From: an uncultured Bacilli bacterium
Lineage (GTDB): Bacteria; Bacillota_I; Bacilli_A; RF39; UBA660
Assembly (NCBI GenBank): GCA_947587115.1
Contig: CANPXY010000065.1
Span: 1 to 6,635, forward strand
DNA length: 6,635 nucleotides
Reading direction: 5' to 3'
Below are positions 6,325-6,635 of the stretch, piece after piece. The position numbers were made by a program, and so were the translations under genes. The notes beneath the pieces were generated by a model. The model had not been told where the DNA came from and searched no databases. It worked only from the letters and a program-made list of their open reading frames with translations. Numbering within the stretch: position 1 is the stretch's first letter; each line of letters starts with the position of its first letter.

Positions 6325-6360
6325 GAAAGATAGCAAACTCGGACTTTCGAGTAAAGATAG

Positions 6361-6388
6361 AAAACGCGCTTGATAAAAGTGCGTTTTT
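6361..6388 (+). terminator. Intrinsic terminator of tRNA-Arg
   Basis: AAAACGCGCTT (6361-6371) pairs with AAGTGCGTTTT (6377-6387) with one G-U pair, loop GATAA, ending in T5 (6384-6388). A smaller hairpin, ACTCG/CGAGT (6337-6352), lies between it and the tRNA, flanked by the 8-base direct repeat AAAGATAG (6326-6333 and 6353-6360). Confidence 0.88.
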
Positions 6389-6398
6389 ATGTTATGAT
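6370..6398 (+). promoter_or_regulatory. Promoter of the putative antisense RNA, overlapping the tRNA terminator
   Basis: TTGATA (6370-6375), 17-base spacer, TATGAT (6393-6398) with TGT before it (extended -10). The -35 box lies in the loop region of the tRNA terminator. Transcription would start near 6405. No plus-strand protein gene follows, so it implies a non-coding RNA. Confidence 0.65.
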
Positions 6399-6404
6399 GT
6401 ATTT

Positions 6405-6515
6405 GTCAAGGAAACTTGCATAAAATAAAAAGGGAAGACTTAACTTCGCGAGTTGAGTACTTACCTAAGTTTGGTTAAGCACTTAATCTATGCTAGATTG
6501 AGTGCTATTTCTTTA
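6405..6515 (+). ncRNA. Putative structured antisense RNA (type I antitoxin candidate)
   Basis: The predicted RNA is about 110 nt, from the start near 6405 to the T-rich end near 6515. It would fold into: CAAG-GAAA-CTTG at the 5' end (6407-6418); ACTTAACT/AGTTGAGT around TCGCG (6438-6458); possibly CTTACC with GGTTAAG (bulged, ~6460-6479); and a terminal hairpin (6478-6506). In both large stems the imperfect pair is a G-U on this strand but a C-A mismatch on the other, so the plus-strand RNA is the one that folds. It converges on the 29-residue peptide gene and overlaps its last codons and 3' region. It also carries a segment (6467-6484) able to pair with the peptide mRNA leader. Ends and existence are inferred, not shown. 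Confidence 0.55.
6467..6484 (+). repeat. Direct repeat, copy A (in the antisense RNA)
   Basis: AAGTTTGGTTAAGCACTT resembles copy B at 6620-6635: 14 of 16 aligned bases match, with two single-base gaps. A related 12-mer, GTTGAGTACTTA, is at 6452-6463. Because copy A is in the plus-strand RNA and copy B in the minus-strand leader, the two RNAs could pair in trans over about 16 bases including a few G-U pairs. Confidence 0.55.
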
Positions 6516-6517
6516 TA
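6478..6517 (+). terminator. Terminator of the antisense RNA, at the toxin stop codon
   Basis: AGCACTTAATCTA (6478-6490) pairs with TAGATTGAGTGCT (6494-6506) over 13 bp, including one T-G wobble, around a TGC loop. The tail ATTTCTTTAT is T-rich. The toxin stop codon (6505-6507, minus strand) is at its base. On the minus strand the stem has a C-A mismatch and a poor tail, so the peptide mRNA may read on towards the T5 run opposite 6427-6431. Confidence 0.65.
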
Positions 6518-6594
6518 CATAGAATCATTAAAGAGACTATTAATAAAATGATAATTAATATTAGAAATAAGATTAATAAATCTTTTTTCTTCAT
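6505..6594 (-). CDS. 29-residue hydrophobic peptide, candidate type I toxin
   Basis: The ORF runs from ATG at 6594 to TAG at 6507-6505 and is short enough to be missed by ordinary gene finding. The peptide begins MKKKDLLILF, continues as an unbroken Leu/Ile/Val membrane-spanning segment of about 20 residues, and ends MILCIKK, so it is capped by lysines on both sides. The Shine-Dalgarno AAAGGAGG (minus strand, 6611-6604) is perfect and nine bases from the ATG. Single-span peptides with charged ends, a strong but structurally hidden ribosome site and an opposing antisense RNA are characteristic of type I toxins (Fst, TxpA, BsrG and others). The sequence itself does not match one I recognise. 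An alternative is a small membrane regulatory peptide. The promoter would lie to the right of the window. Confidence 0.65.
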   Translation of the reverse strand: MKKKDLLILFLILIIILLIVSLMILCIKK

Positions 6595-6602
6595 AATATC
6601 AA

Positions 6603-6627
6603 GCCTCCTTTCTAAAAGAAAGTTGGC
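6603..6627 (-). promoter_or_regulatory. Hairpin that hides the peptide's Shine-Dalgarno
   Basis: Read on the minus strand: GCC, AA, CTTTCT, loop TTT, AGAAAG, GA, GGC. The six-pair and three-pair helices are perfect and flank a small symmetric internal loop. The whole AAAGGAGG ribosome site lies in the 3' arm, so translation would be limited unless the hairpin opens. Confidence 0.6.
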
Positions 6628-6635
6628 AAGCACTC
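6620..6635 (-). repeat. Direct repeat, copy B (in the peptide mRNA leader)
   Basis: On the plus strand this reads AAGTTGGCAAGCACTC and corresponds to copy A at 6467-6484. In the minus-strand mRNA it includes the 5' arm of the Shine-Dalgarno hairpin. It is cut by the window edge, so its full length is unknown. Confidence 0.5.

Noticed and set aside
6326..6360. AAAGATAG direct repeats after the tRNA as an integration scar
   Set aside because: Eight bases outside the tRNA 3' end, with no integrase or duplicated tRNA end, are too little to support an attachment site.

Overview
The window looks like chromosomal DNA of a low-GC Gram-positive bacterium (Firmicutes/Bacillota). The evidence is AT-rich sequence, strong AGGAGG-type ribosome binding sites, sigma-A type promoters (often with an extended TGn -10), a Bacillus-type DnaB replication initiator, a YqfQ/VrrA-like protein and a Gram-positive type IV pilus/competence gene pair. 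The HD-domain protein and the TasA/camelysin-like protein remind me of Erysipelotrichia-type genomes, but I could not search a database and this placement is tentative.

Layout. (1) 2-676, plus strand: 3' part of tgt, the queuosine tRNA-guanine transglycosylase. Its start lies outside the window and the frame contains a TAA at 41-43. (2) 676-701: AT-rich hairpin that can end transcription from both sides. (3) 700-1077, minus strand: small YqfQ/VrrA-like protein. (4) 1215-3468, plus strand: two-gene operon with its own promoter and terminator. It encodes a PilC/GspF/ComGB-type inner-membrane platform protein with an unusual hydrophobic N-terminal extension, and a complete prepilin peptidase. 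(5) 3593-4900: dnaB, behind a near-consensus promoter. (6) 4974-5531: secreted or membrane-anchored protein with a promoter overlapping the end of dnaB. (7) 5680-6180: HD-domain phosphohydrolase, preceded by a strong promoter and a LexA-box-like palindrome. (8) 6250-6324: tRNA-Arg(CCT) with encoded CCA, consensus promoter and terminator.

The last ~270 bases after the tRNA hold what I consider the most interesting element: a probable, apparently undescribed type I toxin-antitoxin locus. On the minus strand (6505-6594) a 29-residue, lysine-capped, almost purely hydrophobic peptide follows a perfect AAAGGAGG Shine-Dalgarno that can fold into a hairpin. On the plus strand a strong promoter (6370-6398) should make a structured RNA of about 110 nt that converges on the peptide gene. 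This RNA ends in a hairpin at the peptide's stop codon and carries a sequence (6467-6484) repeated in the peptide mRNA's 5' leader (6620-6635). Convergent transcripts, a terminator at the toxin stop and shared direct repeats recall the Fst RNA I/RNA II locus of enterococcal plasmid pAD1, but the peptide lacks recognisable Fst sequence. The toxin promoter would lie beyond the window's right edge.

Functionally the window is mostly a set of short, independently transcribed housekeeping units (tRNA modification, pilin maturation and export, replication initiation, a tRNA). It has two regulatory spots of interest: the possible SOS site upstream of the HD gene and the RNA-regulated peptide locus after the tRNA.
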